From assembly GCA_002298605.1 (NCBI GenBank), contig DBKS01000009.1:12351-65545 (forward strand): a stretch of DNA of 53,195 bases. Reading direction: 5' to 3'. The notes below the pieces were generated by a model, which worked only from the letters and a program-made list of their open reading frames with translations, was not told the origin of the DNA and did no database searches. The DNA is from Bifidobacterium sp. UBA744 (lineage in GTDB: Bacteria; Actinomycetota; Actinomycetes; Actinomycetales; Bifidobacteriaceae). This document shows positions 33,551 to 41,539 of this stretch, one piece after another (position 1 is the first letter of the stretch; each line of letters begins with the position of its first letter). The translations under genes were made by a program, and so were the position numbers.

Positions 33551-35167
33551 GTGAAACAAGCGGCAGGAATTCCACAAATGGTGGCGGGCGCCATCGTCAT
33601 ATGGCTGATCTGCGCACTGATCGGCCTCTCCATGACTTCCCCTTGGCATCCCCGGCCATGTACCGACCATGTGACCGTCGAAACGTCCGACACCACCATC
33701 GCCTCACAGCCTACAGCTTCGGATCCAACCGGCGCGGGCGCGCCGATCGGCACTTACGAAGTCCGCGAGCGCATGATCGACATCCCCCTGACCGATACCG
33801 TAACCGTGCGGGCGCTGCTGCGCGAACCGGTGAACGCGCCGGGCAAACGCCCGGCCGTGCTGCTGATCCACGGCGCGGGAACCGGCAAAACCACCGAGGC
33901 GTACGGCGACATAGGCCCGCAATTGGCCAGCGCCGGCATTGTGACCTTGGTGCCGGACAAGCGACTGGACAATTACACGCTGCTGCACCGCGATTACGTG
34001 GGCATGGCCCACGACTACGAAAAGGAACTCGATCTGTTGGGCTCGCTGCCGAATGTGGATGCGACCAGGCTCGGCGTGTACGCGGAATCCGAAGGCACCT
34101 GGATCAGCTCCGTCATCACCGCCGAGCGCCAGGATCTCGCGTTCTCGATCATCGCCTCCGCGCCCGTATATTCCGGCCGGCAGCAGATGACCATGGCCGC
34201 GAGCACGTACTTTGCGCAAACCGGCGTGCCATCCGCGATCACCAGCGACATTCCCAAACTCGCCTTGCTGGATTTTTCGCTGATCCACTTCGACTACGCG
34301 GACTTCAACGCGCTCGACTACTACCGCAAGCTCACGCAGCCCACACTGATCGCCTACGGCACGCTTGACGCGTCCATGCCGCTGGAACAGGGAGCCCAGG
34401 AGATTCGCAGCCAAGCGGCGACCGGCTCCGGCAACGACAACATCACGCTGCGCTACTACCCCACCAACCACCAGATGCGCACGGGATCGGCCCTGAGCAA
34501 GCCCGGCTTGCCGCTGGACGAGCATTACACCCGCGATGTGGCCTCGTGGATCAATGCCGTGACCGCAGAAGACTCCGCAGTCGCCGGCACCTCGGCCGAA
34601 GGCTGGGCGACGCCGATGACCGCCGGAGCCCAACCCAACCAGCGGTTCGCCATCGACGCCGGCATTTCCGGGGGACCGCTGTCCCCGCGTTCCCTCACTC
34701 AGATTGCGGTGCTGATGGGCGGAGGCGCGGTATTGCTGCTCGGCGGTGCGCTGGGTTCAATCCCCCTGGTCGCATATGCCCGCAAGCGTCGTAGCCGCGG
34801 CATGCCCCCTCGCGGAGGATTCGCCCCCGGTCTGGCGCGATCGCTCTGGATGCTGGGCGGCGGCGTCGCCATGACACTGGCGATCACCGTCGCCTATCTG
34901 GCGGCGGTGATCACCCAGGCAATGCAGTTGGAAACCAACCGGATGCTGTTCCAAGGCGGCTGGACGGTGATGCGTGTGTTGTCGCTGCTGGTGGCGGCCC
35001 TGTGGGCGAAGCTGCTGCTGCAGTATCGGGATGCGCGCCGGCACTGCAATACCGGGGCAGTGCGAGGCGCGGGCCATTGGGTGGTGTGCGCGACGACCCT
35101 GCTCGGCGCGGCAATGGCCACCGGAGCCTTGGCGTTCTGGGGACTATACGGCATCCCCATCACGTGA
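33551..35167 (+). CDS. Membrane-anchored alpha/beta hydrolase with C-terminal helical domain
   Basis: 538 aa from a GTG start. One N-terminal helix (about 10-28), an extracytoplasmic alpha/beta hydrolase domain (about 70-400), and four C-terminal membrane helices (about 410-530). Hydrolase landmarks: oxyanion-hole HGAGTGKT (107-114), nucleophile Ser180 in VYAESEGTW (AxSxG rather than GxSxG), acid Asp in YGTLDASMP, His in PTNHQMR. The domain resembles acyl/peptidase-type serine hydrolases; the fusion to a polytopic C-terminus is unusual. Substrate unknown. An ATG 10 codons in (33581) is an alternative start. Confidence 0.78.
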   Translation: MKQAAGIPQMVAGAIVIWLICALIGLSMTSPWHPRPCTDHVTVETSDTTIASQPTASDPTGAGAPIGTYEVRERMIDIPLTDTVTVRALLREPVNAPGKRPAVLLIHGAGTGKTTEAYGDIGPQLASAGIVTLVPDKRLDNYTLLHRDYVGMAHDYEKELDLLGSLPNVDATRLGVYAESEGTWISSVITAERQDLAFSIIASAPVYSGRQQMTMAASTYFAQTGVPSAITSDIPKLALLDFSLIHFDYADFNALDYYRKLTQPTLIAYGTLDASMPLEQGAQEIRSQAATGSGNDNITLRYYPTNHQMRTGSALSKPGLPLDEHYTRDVASWINAVTAEDSAVAGTSAEGWATPMTAGAQPNQRFAIDAGISGGPLSPRSLTQIAVLMGGGAVLLLGGALGSIPLVAYARKRRSRGMPPRGGFAPGLARSLWMLGGGVAMTLAITVAYLAAVITQAMQLETNRMLFQGGWTVMRVLSLLVAALWAKLLLQYRDARRHCNTGAVRGAGHWVVCATTLLGAAMATGALAFWGLYGIPIT

Positions 35168-35212
35168 CAGACGCCCGCATCCGCGTGCGCTCAGGTAGCC
35201 AAGGCCAAAACC

Positions 35213-35827
35213 TCACACCAGCCTGGCACGCAATGAGGCGGCATCGGCGAATAGAATGCCGGTCAGACCGGGAACCGCCAGCGAAGCGGCCTCGGCATTG
35301 ACCCGCCTGTCGTCCACAAAGGCCGCGGCAGCCGGATCGACGCCGAACCGCGCGACGGCACGGCGATAGATGACCGGGTCGGGCTTGCCGATACGCTCCT
35401 CGGAGGAGATCACCACGTCGCGCAGCACGCCCAGCGCGGGAAACCGCTCACGCGCGGCGACGACATAGGGCGTGGTGAAATTGGTCAGCCCCCAGCAGCG
35501 CACGCCGGCAGCGTCCAGCTCGCGCAGCAGGGCCGCCATGCCGGGCATCATGCCGCGCAACGCCAGACGATACCGCTCGAAATACACGCGGAACACCTGC
35601 GCCAGCGAAGGGTCATGGTGACCGGCATATTCCTCGAGAATATCCGGCTCGCCCATGCCCATATCGGAACAGTGGTCGTAATGCCAGAATCCCCATTCGT
35701 CGTCGGGATCGAGAAACGCGTCGATCACCTCGGACGGATACCGTCCCTCAAGGGCGGCGGCCGGCTGCCAATCAACCAGCACGCCGCAAAAGTCGAAAAT
35801 CACATCGGCGTAGCGCATATCATCCAA
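35213..35827 (-). CDS. HAD-superfamily hydrolase (YihX/epoxide-hydrolase-like subfamily IA)
   Basis: 204 aa. Motif I FDFCGVLVDW has the nucleophilic Asp but Cys where many HAD phosphatases have the second Asp, as in YihX-type variants. A cap domain is inserted after it. Motif II lies in GLTNFTTP, the motif III Lys in GKPDPVIYRRA, and motif IV in FVDDRRVNAEAA. Such enzymes dephosphorylate small sugar or alcohol phosphates. It is the last gene of the minus-strand run that starts with the APH-fold kinase, so a housekeeping role on a phosphorylated intermediate is possible. Start 35827 or 35818; neither has a strong ribosome binding site. Confidence 0.82.
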   Translation of the reverse strand: MDDMRYADVIFDFCGVLVDWQPAAALEGRYPSEVIDAFLDPDDEWGFWHYDHCSDMGMGEPDILEEYAGHHDPSLAQVFRVYFERYRLALRGMMPGMAALLRELDAAGVRCWGLTNFTTPYVVAARERFPALGVLRDVVISSEERIGKPDPVIYRRAVARFGVDPAAAAFVDDRRVNAEAASLAVPGLTGILFADAASLRARLV

Positions 35828-35875
35828 TCGTCAAGGAACCTGCAACCATTCGCATCCCAGGCCACGAGCGCGCCC

Positions 35876-36700
35876 TCAGCGCCGCGTGGCGGACAGCCGC
35901 ACATATCCGGAATGGTGCATGGTGAACCGCATACGGGAGGCGATGTACAGATCCGTGGCCAGTTCGAACGGGCGTCCGGACACGTCCCGGGCCACACGCC
36001 TGATACGGGTCAATGGCGTGCCGTCCGGCACCTGCAGGGGCGAGACGTCCACCCCCTCGAGCATCGGTCCGCTCACGACCACGGTTTCCAGCGTCTCGTC
36101 CACATTGGCCGGCACCACGCCGTATTGCCGTTCGAAGATCTCATAGAACGGCTCGGTGAGGTCGCGGGTCAGGAATTGCGGGAACAACGCGGCGGGAAGA
36201 TGGCTGATCTCCAGCGACAGGGGCCGGTCCTCTATGGACCGCAGCCTGGTGACGTCGTAGATCATGGGATGGGACCGTCCGCCGCGGTCGACGGACGCCG
36301 CCCGCGAGGACGAACCGACGCCCCCCAGTCCCAGCAACCGGACGTCCGCGGCGGACGCCGGGGCGATAACCGCGCCCAGCACCTTGGAGGTGAGCACGAA
36401 TCCCTGTCGGCGGGCGATAACCGGCAGCGATTCAATCGTGTTGATATTGCGCTCCAGTCGATCGTCGGCCACGACAATGCCGCCGGTTCGCCCGATCTTC
36501 CGTATCACCTCATGCGAGGATTCCAGCGAGGCGAGCGCCATGCGCAGATCGGACCGCGAAATGCCCATGGCTTCCGCCAATCCGCGCTCACTGCCGAGTT
36601 TCTCCCCGGGAAGGAAGCCATGGTCGCGAATCATCGCGCGCAAACGGTATATGATCTCGCTGGTGACCATACGCCTGCGTTCGGAATCAAGTCGTGCCAT
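35876..36700 (-). CDS. GntR-family regulator, HutC subfamily (UTRA domain)
   Basis: 274 aa. N-terminal winged helix (about 10-80: TSEIIYRLRAMIRDHGFLPGEKLGSERGLAEAMGISRSDLRMALASLES) and a C-terminal UTRA effector domain (about 110-260), ending in ATDLYIASRMRFTM typical of HutC-type folds. The UTRA part has an extra Gly/Ser-rich insertion near residues 120-145. It ends 48 bp before the HAD gene and begins 9 bp after the phospho-lyase gene, in the same operon. It most likely regulates the permease/kinase/lyase genes; the inducer is unknown but should be the imported amine or its phosphate. Confidence 0.87.
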   Translation of the reverse strand: MARLDSERRRMVTSEIIYRLRAMIRDHGFLPGEKLGSERGLAEAMGISRSDLRMALASLESSHEVIRKIGRTGGIVVADDRLERNINTIESLPVIARRQGFVLTSKVLGAVIAPASAADVRLLGLGGVGSSSRAASVDRGGRSHPMIYDVTRLRSIEDRPLSLEISHLPAALFPQFLTRDLTEPFYEIFERQYGVVPANVDETLETVVVSGPMLEGVDVSPLQVPDGTPLTRIRRVARDVSGRPFELATDLYIASRMRFTMHHSGYVRLSATRR

Positions 36701-36709
36701 GGCGGTTCC

Positions 36710-38074
36710 TCACAGACCCAACGTGTTCAGCGTCTTGGTGAAACCGTCGATGAACCAGTCCACATCGGACTCGCTGAACACCAGCGGCGGACGAAGCTTG
36801 AGGATGTTGCCGAAGCGGCCGCACACCGAGGTGAGGATGCGGTTTTCGCGCAGGGTTTCGAGAATATCAAGAGCGGCGGCCTGGTCGGGGTCCTTGGTGC
36901 CCGGCTTGACGATTTCGCAGCCGATGTACAGGCCCGCGCCGCGTACGTCGCCGATGCAGGGATGCTCGGCGGCAAGGTCGGCCACGGCCTTCTTGAAGAT
37001 CGCGCCCACGCGCTTGGCGTTGCCCATGGTGTCCTCGTCGCGCATCACGTCGAGCACCGCCTGTGCCGCGGCCATGCACACCGGGTTGCCGCCGAAGGTG
37101 TTGAAATACGGGATCGAACCGGCGAACGGTTCAAGCACCTCGTGGCGCGCGGCCATCATCGAGGTGGGCAGCCCGTTGGCCATCGGTTTGCCCGAGGTGA
37201 CCAGATCCGGCACGATGCCCTGACGTTCGAAGCCCCAGAAGGCATCGCCGGTGCGGGTGAAACCGGGCTGCACCTCGTCGGCGATCCACACGCCGCCGAG
37301 CTCGTGGACCGTGTCGATAACAGGCTTCAGATAGCCGACCGGATCCGGATACACGCCGTCGGAGGAGAAGATCGAGTCCGCGAGCAGTGCGGCGAATTTG
37401 ATGCCATGGCGGTTCATGTCGGCGACGGCCTTGCGTACCTCGCCGGCCATCCAGTTGCCGAACTCCTCGGCGGTGCATTCGGAGGCGGGCTTGCCGTCGA
37501 TCACCAGTCGATAGGTGTCGGGGGTCGGGATCATGCGCATCGTCAGGCCCAGGGTCTGCGCGGTTCCCAGCGCCGGGGACAGCTTGGAGGTCAGCGCCGA
37601 GTTGCCGTGGTACGCCTCATGCGTCACGATGACGCCTTCGCCGCCGGTATAGGTCTGGGCCACGCGCACGGCGAGGTCGTTCGCCTCCGAGCCCGTGCAC
37701 TGGAACATGACGCGGTCGAGCTCGTCCGGCATGGTGGTCAGAATGTCCTCGGCGTAATGCAGCACGTTCTCGTGGAGATAGCGGGTGTGGGTGTTCAGCA
37801 GCGCGGCCTGGCGGCTCAGCGCCTCCACGACGCGCGGATGGCAGTGGCCCACCGACGCCACGTTGTTGTACACATCCAGATACTCCACGCCATCGGCATC
37901 CCACAGATGCGAGCCGACGCCCTTGACCAGGTGGACGGGCTTGCGGTAGAACAGGCGGTACGCGGGTCCCAGCACCTCGCGTTCCTCGGTGAGTTTGCGG
38001 GTTTCCGGATCAAGCGCCGCCGCCATCTCCGGGCGGAAGCTGTTGGTATCCATAATCGTCGAACGCGTTGCCAT
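36710..38074 (-). CDS. Class III PLP enzyme of the ethanolamine-phosphate / phosphohydroxylysine phospho-lyase type
   Basis: 454 aa. Class III aminotransferase fold with Schiff-base Lys296 in TSGKPMANG and the cofactor Asp in IADEVQPGF (262-271). The segment YLDVYNNVASVGHCHPRVVEA...LNTHTRYLHEN (residues 65-104) is a hallmark of ETNPPL/PHYKPL (AGXT2L) ammonio-phospho-lyases rather than ordinary transaminases. Those enzymes convert phosphoethanolamine to acetaldehyde, ammonia and phosphate, or phosphohydroxylysine to a semialdehyde. GAAGGAATC precedes the ATG. The neighbouring kinase and ethanolamine-type permease fit that chemistry. Ornithine- or GABA-type transamination cannot be excluded from sequence alone. 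Confidence 0.85.
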   Translation of the reverse strand: MATRSTIMDTNSFRPEMAAALDPETRKLTEEREVLGPAYRLFYRKPVHLVKGVGSHLWDADGVEYLDVYNNVASVGHCHPRVVEALSRQAALLNTHTRYLHENVLHYAEDILTTMPDELDRVMFQCTGSEANDLAVRVAQTYTGGEGVIVTHEAYHGNSALTSKLSPALGTAQTLGLTMRMIPTPDTYRLVIDGKPASECTAEEFGNWMAGEVRKAVADMNRHGIKFAALLADSIFSSDGVYPDPVGYLKPVIDTVHELGGVWIADEVQPGFTRTGDAFWGFERQGIVPDLVTSGKPMANGLPTSMMAARHEVLEPFAGSIPYFNTFGGNPVCMAAAQAVLDVMRDEDTMGNAKRVGAIFKKAVADLAAEHPCIGDVRGAGLYIGCEIVKPGTKDPDQAAALDILETLRENRILTSVCGRFGNILKLRPPLVFSESDVDWFIDGFTKTLNTLGL

Positions 38075-38210
38075 GATTCCTTCTTCGTTCGCTTGGCTGA
38101 TGACCCCTTTACGCTAACGCCGCTATGTTGCCGCCAACGCGGATCTCATAACAGCAGCGAAACAAACCTTTTCGCATATTTCCTTGCGATTTGGTTCATT
38201 AAACAGATTG

Positions 38211-38243
38211 CCGGTGCGATATTTGGTTGACATATCGCACCGG
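38211..38243. promoter_or_regulatory. Perfect 12-bp dyad upstream of the phospho-lyase gene
   Basis: CCGGTGCGATAT (38211-38222) and ATATCGCACCGG (38232-38243) with a 9-nt loop. A second, imperfect dyad TCGCA...TGCGA lies nearby at about 38173-38190. It may be an operator of the HutC-type regulator or an attenuator. The gap 38075-38332 has no gene. Confidence 0.5.
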
Positions 38244-38303
38244 CACGCATACAACGGTTCCGCGACCCCCGTCAGGGAATCGCGGAACACGTCAGGATTC
38301 CAC

Positions 38304-38326
38304 CCGTGCCGGGCCTCCCGGCACGG
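38304..38326 (-). terminator. Hairpin after the permease gene
   Basis: CCGTGCCGGG/CCCGGCACGG (10 bp, CCT loop) begins 7 bp after the permease stop. No T-run follows, so transcription may continue partly into the lyase gene. Confidence 0.55.
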
Positions 38327-38332
38327 CAGCGG

Positions 38333-39826
38333 TCAGTCGTCGGTATGGTACACGGCCTTGCCACCGGAGGCGGCGAACTCCTCCTCCGGGGAGAGCACCA
38401 GATGCTTGCGCCCATACACCGCGAAGAAAATCGTGGCGAGCACATAGATGGCGACCATCGCATACACGGCCAGACGATAATCGGGATTGAGCAGCACCGC
38501 CACGAAGATGCAGAGGGCCAGCAGGCCCGCGATCACGGCGCCGACGACGCCGAAGGGAGACACGAACGGGCGCTCGATATCGGGCATGTTCCTCCTGAGC
38601 AGCACATACGAGACCATCTGCAGCAGATAGGCCAGTACGGCACCCCACACGGCGATGTTCAACACCACGGAACCGGCGCCCGCACCGCCATACGCGATGA
38701 TGAACAGGGCGGCGAAGCCGATGATCGCTCCAACGATCAAGCCCCAGTACGGGGTCTTGCGCTTGCCGGTGAGCGACAGGAAGGCCGGATAGTAACCGCC
38801 GCGAGACAGGCTGTACAGGTTGCGCCCATAGGCGTACATGATGCCCTGAACGGAGGCGAGCAGCCCCACCAGCGCGAAAATCGACAGCACGGACGCCAGA
38901 TTGCCCGGAAGAATCGCACGATAGCCGTCCAGCAGCGGCTCGTCGGAACCGGAAAGCGCCTCGGAGCCCACCACGGCCGGGTTGAGGAACACGATGATCA
39001 GCGCGGACAGGCCAAGCGTGAAAATGCACAGACGCGACGCCTTCGGAATGTTGCGTTCGGGGTCGCGCACCTCTTCGGCGCTCAGCGGCAGCTGCTCAAT
39101 GCCGAGGAACAGCCACATGGCGAACGGCATCGCGAAGAAAATCGCCCCCGCGCCGAAGGGCAGGAAGCTGGAGCCGCCGGCCTGCGGAGCGATGTTGAGC
39201 AGCGTGGAGAAATCCACCTTGCCGGACACGAACGCGCCGATACCGAAAATGGCCACAATGGCAAGCGCCGCAATGGACACCACGCTGGCGAAGCGGAAGG
39301 AGGTTTCCGCACCGGCCCAATTGATCAGTACGAACACCACGTAGAGAATCAGCCACCAGACCCACTGCATGCCATGATCGTCCAGCGAGTAGCCGGTCAG
39401 ATCCGCCAGAATGGCGTCGGCATATGCCGACGAGAAGTACACGATGGTGGCTGCGGTCATCACATATTCGATCGTTTCCGCCAGCCCGGTGAAGAAACCG
39501 CCCCACGGTCCCATCGCGGCCCGGGCGAAGGAGTACGCGCCACCGGTGTGCGGCATGGCGGACGCCATTTCGGAAATCGAATTCAGCATCAGCACATACA
39601 TCAGATACACCACGATCGCGGCGATGAGCATGCCGCCCCAGCCGGCCTGGGCGATGCCGCCGTTCCAACCGGAGAAATCGCCCGACACGACGGCCGCGAC
39701 GCCGATGGACCACAGTCCGAAGGCCCCGGCGGTCCGCTTGAGCTGCCTCTTTTCGAAATAATCCTTGTCAGTGGCCCGATAGGTGACACTGCCCAGACCG
39801 GAACCCGATGTTGTTGTCGCGGACAT
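38333..39826 (-). CDS. APC-family permease, ethanolamine-permease-like
   Basis: 497 aa. Twelve predicted helices. The N-terminal region LKRTAGAFGLWSIGVAAVVSGDFSGWNGGIAQAGWGGMLIA closely follows the VSGDFxGWN and AQxGWGGML pattern of Eat-type ethanolamine permeases, and GGAYSFARAAMGPWGGFFTGLAETIEYV is the matching helix-3 region. It should import ethanolamine or a related amino alcohol. GAGGAAGG precedes the ATG at 39826. Tandem 13-nt repeats sit just upstream. It lies between the kinase and lyase genes, on the same strand. Confidence 0.85.
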   Translation of the reverse strand: MSATTTSGSGLGSVTYRATDKDYFEKRQLKRTAGAFGLWSIGVAAVVSGDFSGWNGGIAQAGWGGMLIAAIVVYLMYVLMLNSISEMASAMPHTGGAYSFARAAMGPWGGFFTGLAETIEYVMTAATIVYFSSAYADAILADLTGYSLDDHGMQWVWWLILYVVFVLINWAGAETSFRFASVVSIAALAIVAIFGIGAFVSGKVDFSTLLNIAPQAGGSSFLPFGAGAIFFAMPFAMWLFLGIEQLPLSAEEVRDPERNIPKASRLCIFTLGLSALIIVFLNPAVVGSEALSGSDEPLLDGYRAILPGNLASVLSIFALVGLLASVQGIMYAYGRNLYSLSRGGYYPAFLSLTGKRKTPYWGLIVGAIIGFAALFIIAYGGAGAGSVVLNIAVWGAVLAYLLQMVSYVLLRRNMPDIERPFVSPFGVVGAVIAGLLALCIFVAVLLNPDYRLAVYAMVAIYVLATIFFAVYGRKHLVLSPEEEFAASGGKAVYHTDD

Positions 39827-39844
39827 ACGGATCGCCTTCCTCTC

Positions 39845-39868
39845 TATATGGTCGATATATGGCCGATA
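39845..39868. promoter_or_regulatory. Tandem 13-nt repeats, operator-like, before the permease gene
   Basis: TATATGGTCGATA (39845-39857) and TATATGGCCGATA (39856-39868), offset by 11 bp, one helical turn. They lie just upstream of the permease ribosome binding site. A likely binding site for the HutC-type regulator; the protein is not proven. Confidence 0.45.
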
Positions 39869-39944
39869 ATGCCCTTGATGATTCAGTGGATGATGGATCG
39901 ATGTTCAGTTGTGAAATCTTGAAAGCCTCGACTCCGACCGGCGG

Positions 39945-41015
39945 TCAGCGCAGCAGCCAGAGGGAATCGTCGAGATAGCGCCGGGCGCACATCACGCTGC
40001 CGGGCGCCTCCTCGGCCGCCATGCCATCGGGCAGGGCGTCGGCGCGGTGATTGGTGGTCCACCCCAGCATCTGCAGACGGCGGATCATCGACAGCGCGCT
40101 CATGGCCTCGAACTCGTCATCGGTGAAGTCGCCGGCCACCGACTGGTAGCCCCTGACCCAGGCCTTGGCAAGCTGCGGCGCGTACGGCTTGTGCTCGATG
40201 AAGCTCAGCGAGCTCGCGTAGTCGTAGAGATACCAGCTGTACCCGGCGTCGTCGAAATCAATGATGGTCAGACTGCCATCCGGCCCCTTGATCACATTGC
40301 TCGGACGCAGATCGGCGTGGATCAGCCCCCAGGTCTCATTGGTGCGGGGAACCTTCATCATCACGTCCAAAGCCTTCCAAAGGGCCTTGTTGCACAGCTC
40401 CTTCTCCGCATCGGTGAGATCGGCGGTCTCCCAACGACCCCAGCGCGGCGACGGTCCGACCATGTTGGAAATATCCCAATTGAAGCGGGTGAAACCGTAC
40501 GGCGGCTGCCAGGTGCGGGACAGGGCATGGAATTTGGCGGCCCACTGGCCGATGGTCACGTAGTACGGCGCCGGGTTGTCCAGATCCTCAAGCACGGTTC
40601 CGACGACGAACTTGGTGGAGATGACGGTCCAGGCCACGCCATTGGCGTCGTGGATCTTGGTCACGAAGGTCCCGCGCACCGTCGGCACCGGGTTGATGAG
40701 TTTGATGCCGTCGATATCATGCAGCGCGTTAAGCCAGCTGATCTCGGACGCCACGGCCTCGGGGCCGCCCACGTAACCGGGCTGGGACACACGCACCACG
40801 CCCTCCGGCTTGCCGTCGAGCAGCAGCACGAAGGTGGCGTTTTCGGAAACGGTGATCAGGTTGAGCTCGGCGCGGCTGTGGTCGATGCCCCACGCGCCGC
40901 ACACACCCTGGAACAGCCAGAAGGGCGCCGGATCGCCTTTCTTCAAGCCGGCGAAGGTATCGAGGCTCACCGCCACGGTGGGTGTGTCGAGCAAGCTCAT
41001 CAACTGCTGTGCCAT
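39945..41015 (-). CDS. APH-fold small-molecule kinase (choline/ethanolamine/hydroxylysine-kinase-like)
   Basis: 356 aa. Protein-kinase-like APH fold. Catalytic loop HADLRPSNV (His233, Asp235, Asn240) and metal-binding IDFDDAGYSW (Asp253-Asp255). Family members phosphorylate hydroxyls on choline, ethanolamine, hydroxylysine, homoserine or aminoglycosides. Next to an Eat-type permease and an ETNPPL/PHYKPL-type lyase, it should make the phosphorylated amino alcohol that the lyase cleaves. The start at 41015 (MAQQLMSL) has GGAG 8 nt upstream. An aminoglycoside resistance role is unlikely given this context. Confidence 0.83.
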   Translation of the reverse strand: MAQQLMSLLDTPTVAVSLDTFAGLKKGDPAPFWLFQGVCGAWGIDHSRAELNLITVSENATFVLLLDGKPEGVVRVSQPGYVGGPEAVASEISWLNALHDIDGIKLINPVPTVRGTFVTKIHDANGVAWTVISTKFVVGTVLEDLDNPAPYYVTIGQWAAKFHALSRTWQPPYGFTRFNWDISNMVGPSPRWGRWETADLTDAEKELCNKALWKALDVMMKVPRTNETWGLIHADLRPSNVIKGPDGSLTIIDFDDAGYSWYLYDYASSLSFIEHKPYAPQLAKAWVRGYQSVAGDFTDDEFEAMSALSMIRRLQMLGWTTNHRADALPDGMAAEEAPGSVMCARRYLDDSLWLLR

Positions 41016-41322
41016 TGCGTTCTCCAGTCCCGGCCACAAGGTCGCTCGCGACCGGCCGACGCAGCCGCCTCCGGCGCGATCGGCCGATCATTTCAAAATC
41101 GATATCTCAGATTGTGGCAGGCGCAGGGTCATGGCGGCGCCCTGAAGCTGTTACGTTGCAGTTAACAAGCGGAGATGAATATTAATGGTTGGTAACCGCG
41201 GCAGGTCGCGGCGGGGCATAGCGGGACACGACAGGGCGGACCGGGCTGATGGGGCGGGCGCCAACGATCCACGGACGCCGAAAGCCCGGAAAACTACGTT
41301 GTTTTATGGTTACCCGGCCGAA
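41016..41322. other. Gap without gene upstream of the kinase
   Basis: About 307 bp between the kinase start and the tRNA-Ser terminator. I see no gene or RNA in it. A weak palindrome-like GTTAC...GTTAAC stretch lies near 41150. It should hold the kinase promoter. Confidence 0.5.
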
Positions 41323-41364
41323 AAAACAAAAGGGGTTCCGAGCAGACCAAGTGCCCGGAACCCC
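41323..41364 (-). terminator. Rho-independent terminator after tRNA-Ser
   Basis: GGGGTTCCG (minus, 41364-41356) pairs with CGGAACCCC (41340-41332), followed by a T-rich tail (41331-41323). It lies 6 nt after the tRNA 3' end. Confidence 0.8.
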
Positions 41365-41370
41365 GGATTG

Positions 41371-41455
41371 CGGACAGAGCGAGATTCGAACTCGCGGAGG
41401 CTTGCGCCTCAACGGTTTTCAAGACCGTCTCTTTAGACCGCTCAGACATCTGTCC
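41371..41455 (-). tRNA. tRNA-Ser (TGA)
   Basis: 85 nt. Acceptor GGACAGA pairs with TCTGTCC, discriminator G. The anticodon loop cttGAaa region gives anticodon TGA (plus-strand TCA at 41419-41421). A long variable arm (GAGGCGCAAGCCTC) is present, as in class II tRNA-Ser. No CCA is encoded. Encoded directly downstream of serS. Confidence 0.92.
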
Positions 41456-41539
41456 ATTTGCGCGCCTACCGATGATAGCACAACGGCGCGTCGCGCAGGT
41501 ATTCGGAATGCGTCATCGACACGTCGGTGACGACGGCCG

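Noticed and set aside
39945..41015. Aminoglycoside resistance phosphotransferase
   Set aside because: The fold matches, but the operon context (ethanolamine-type permease, phospho-lyase, regulator) points to a metabolic kinase.
41016..41322. Small open frames in the gap upstream of the kinase
   Set aside because: They have no ribosome binding site or recognisable protein features and overlap the tRNA-Ser terminator.
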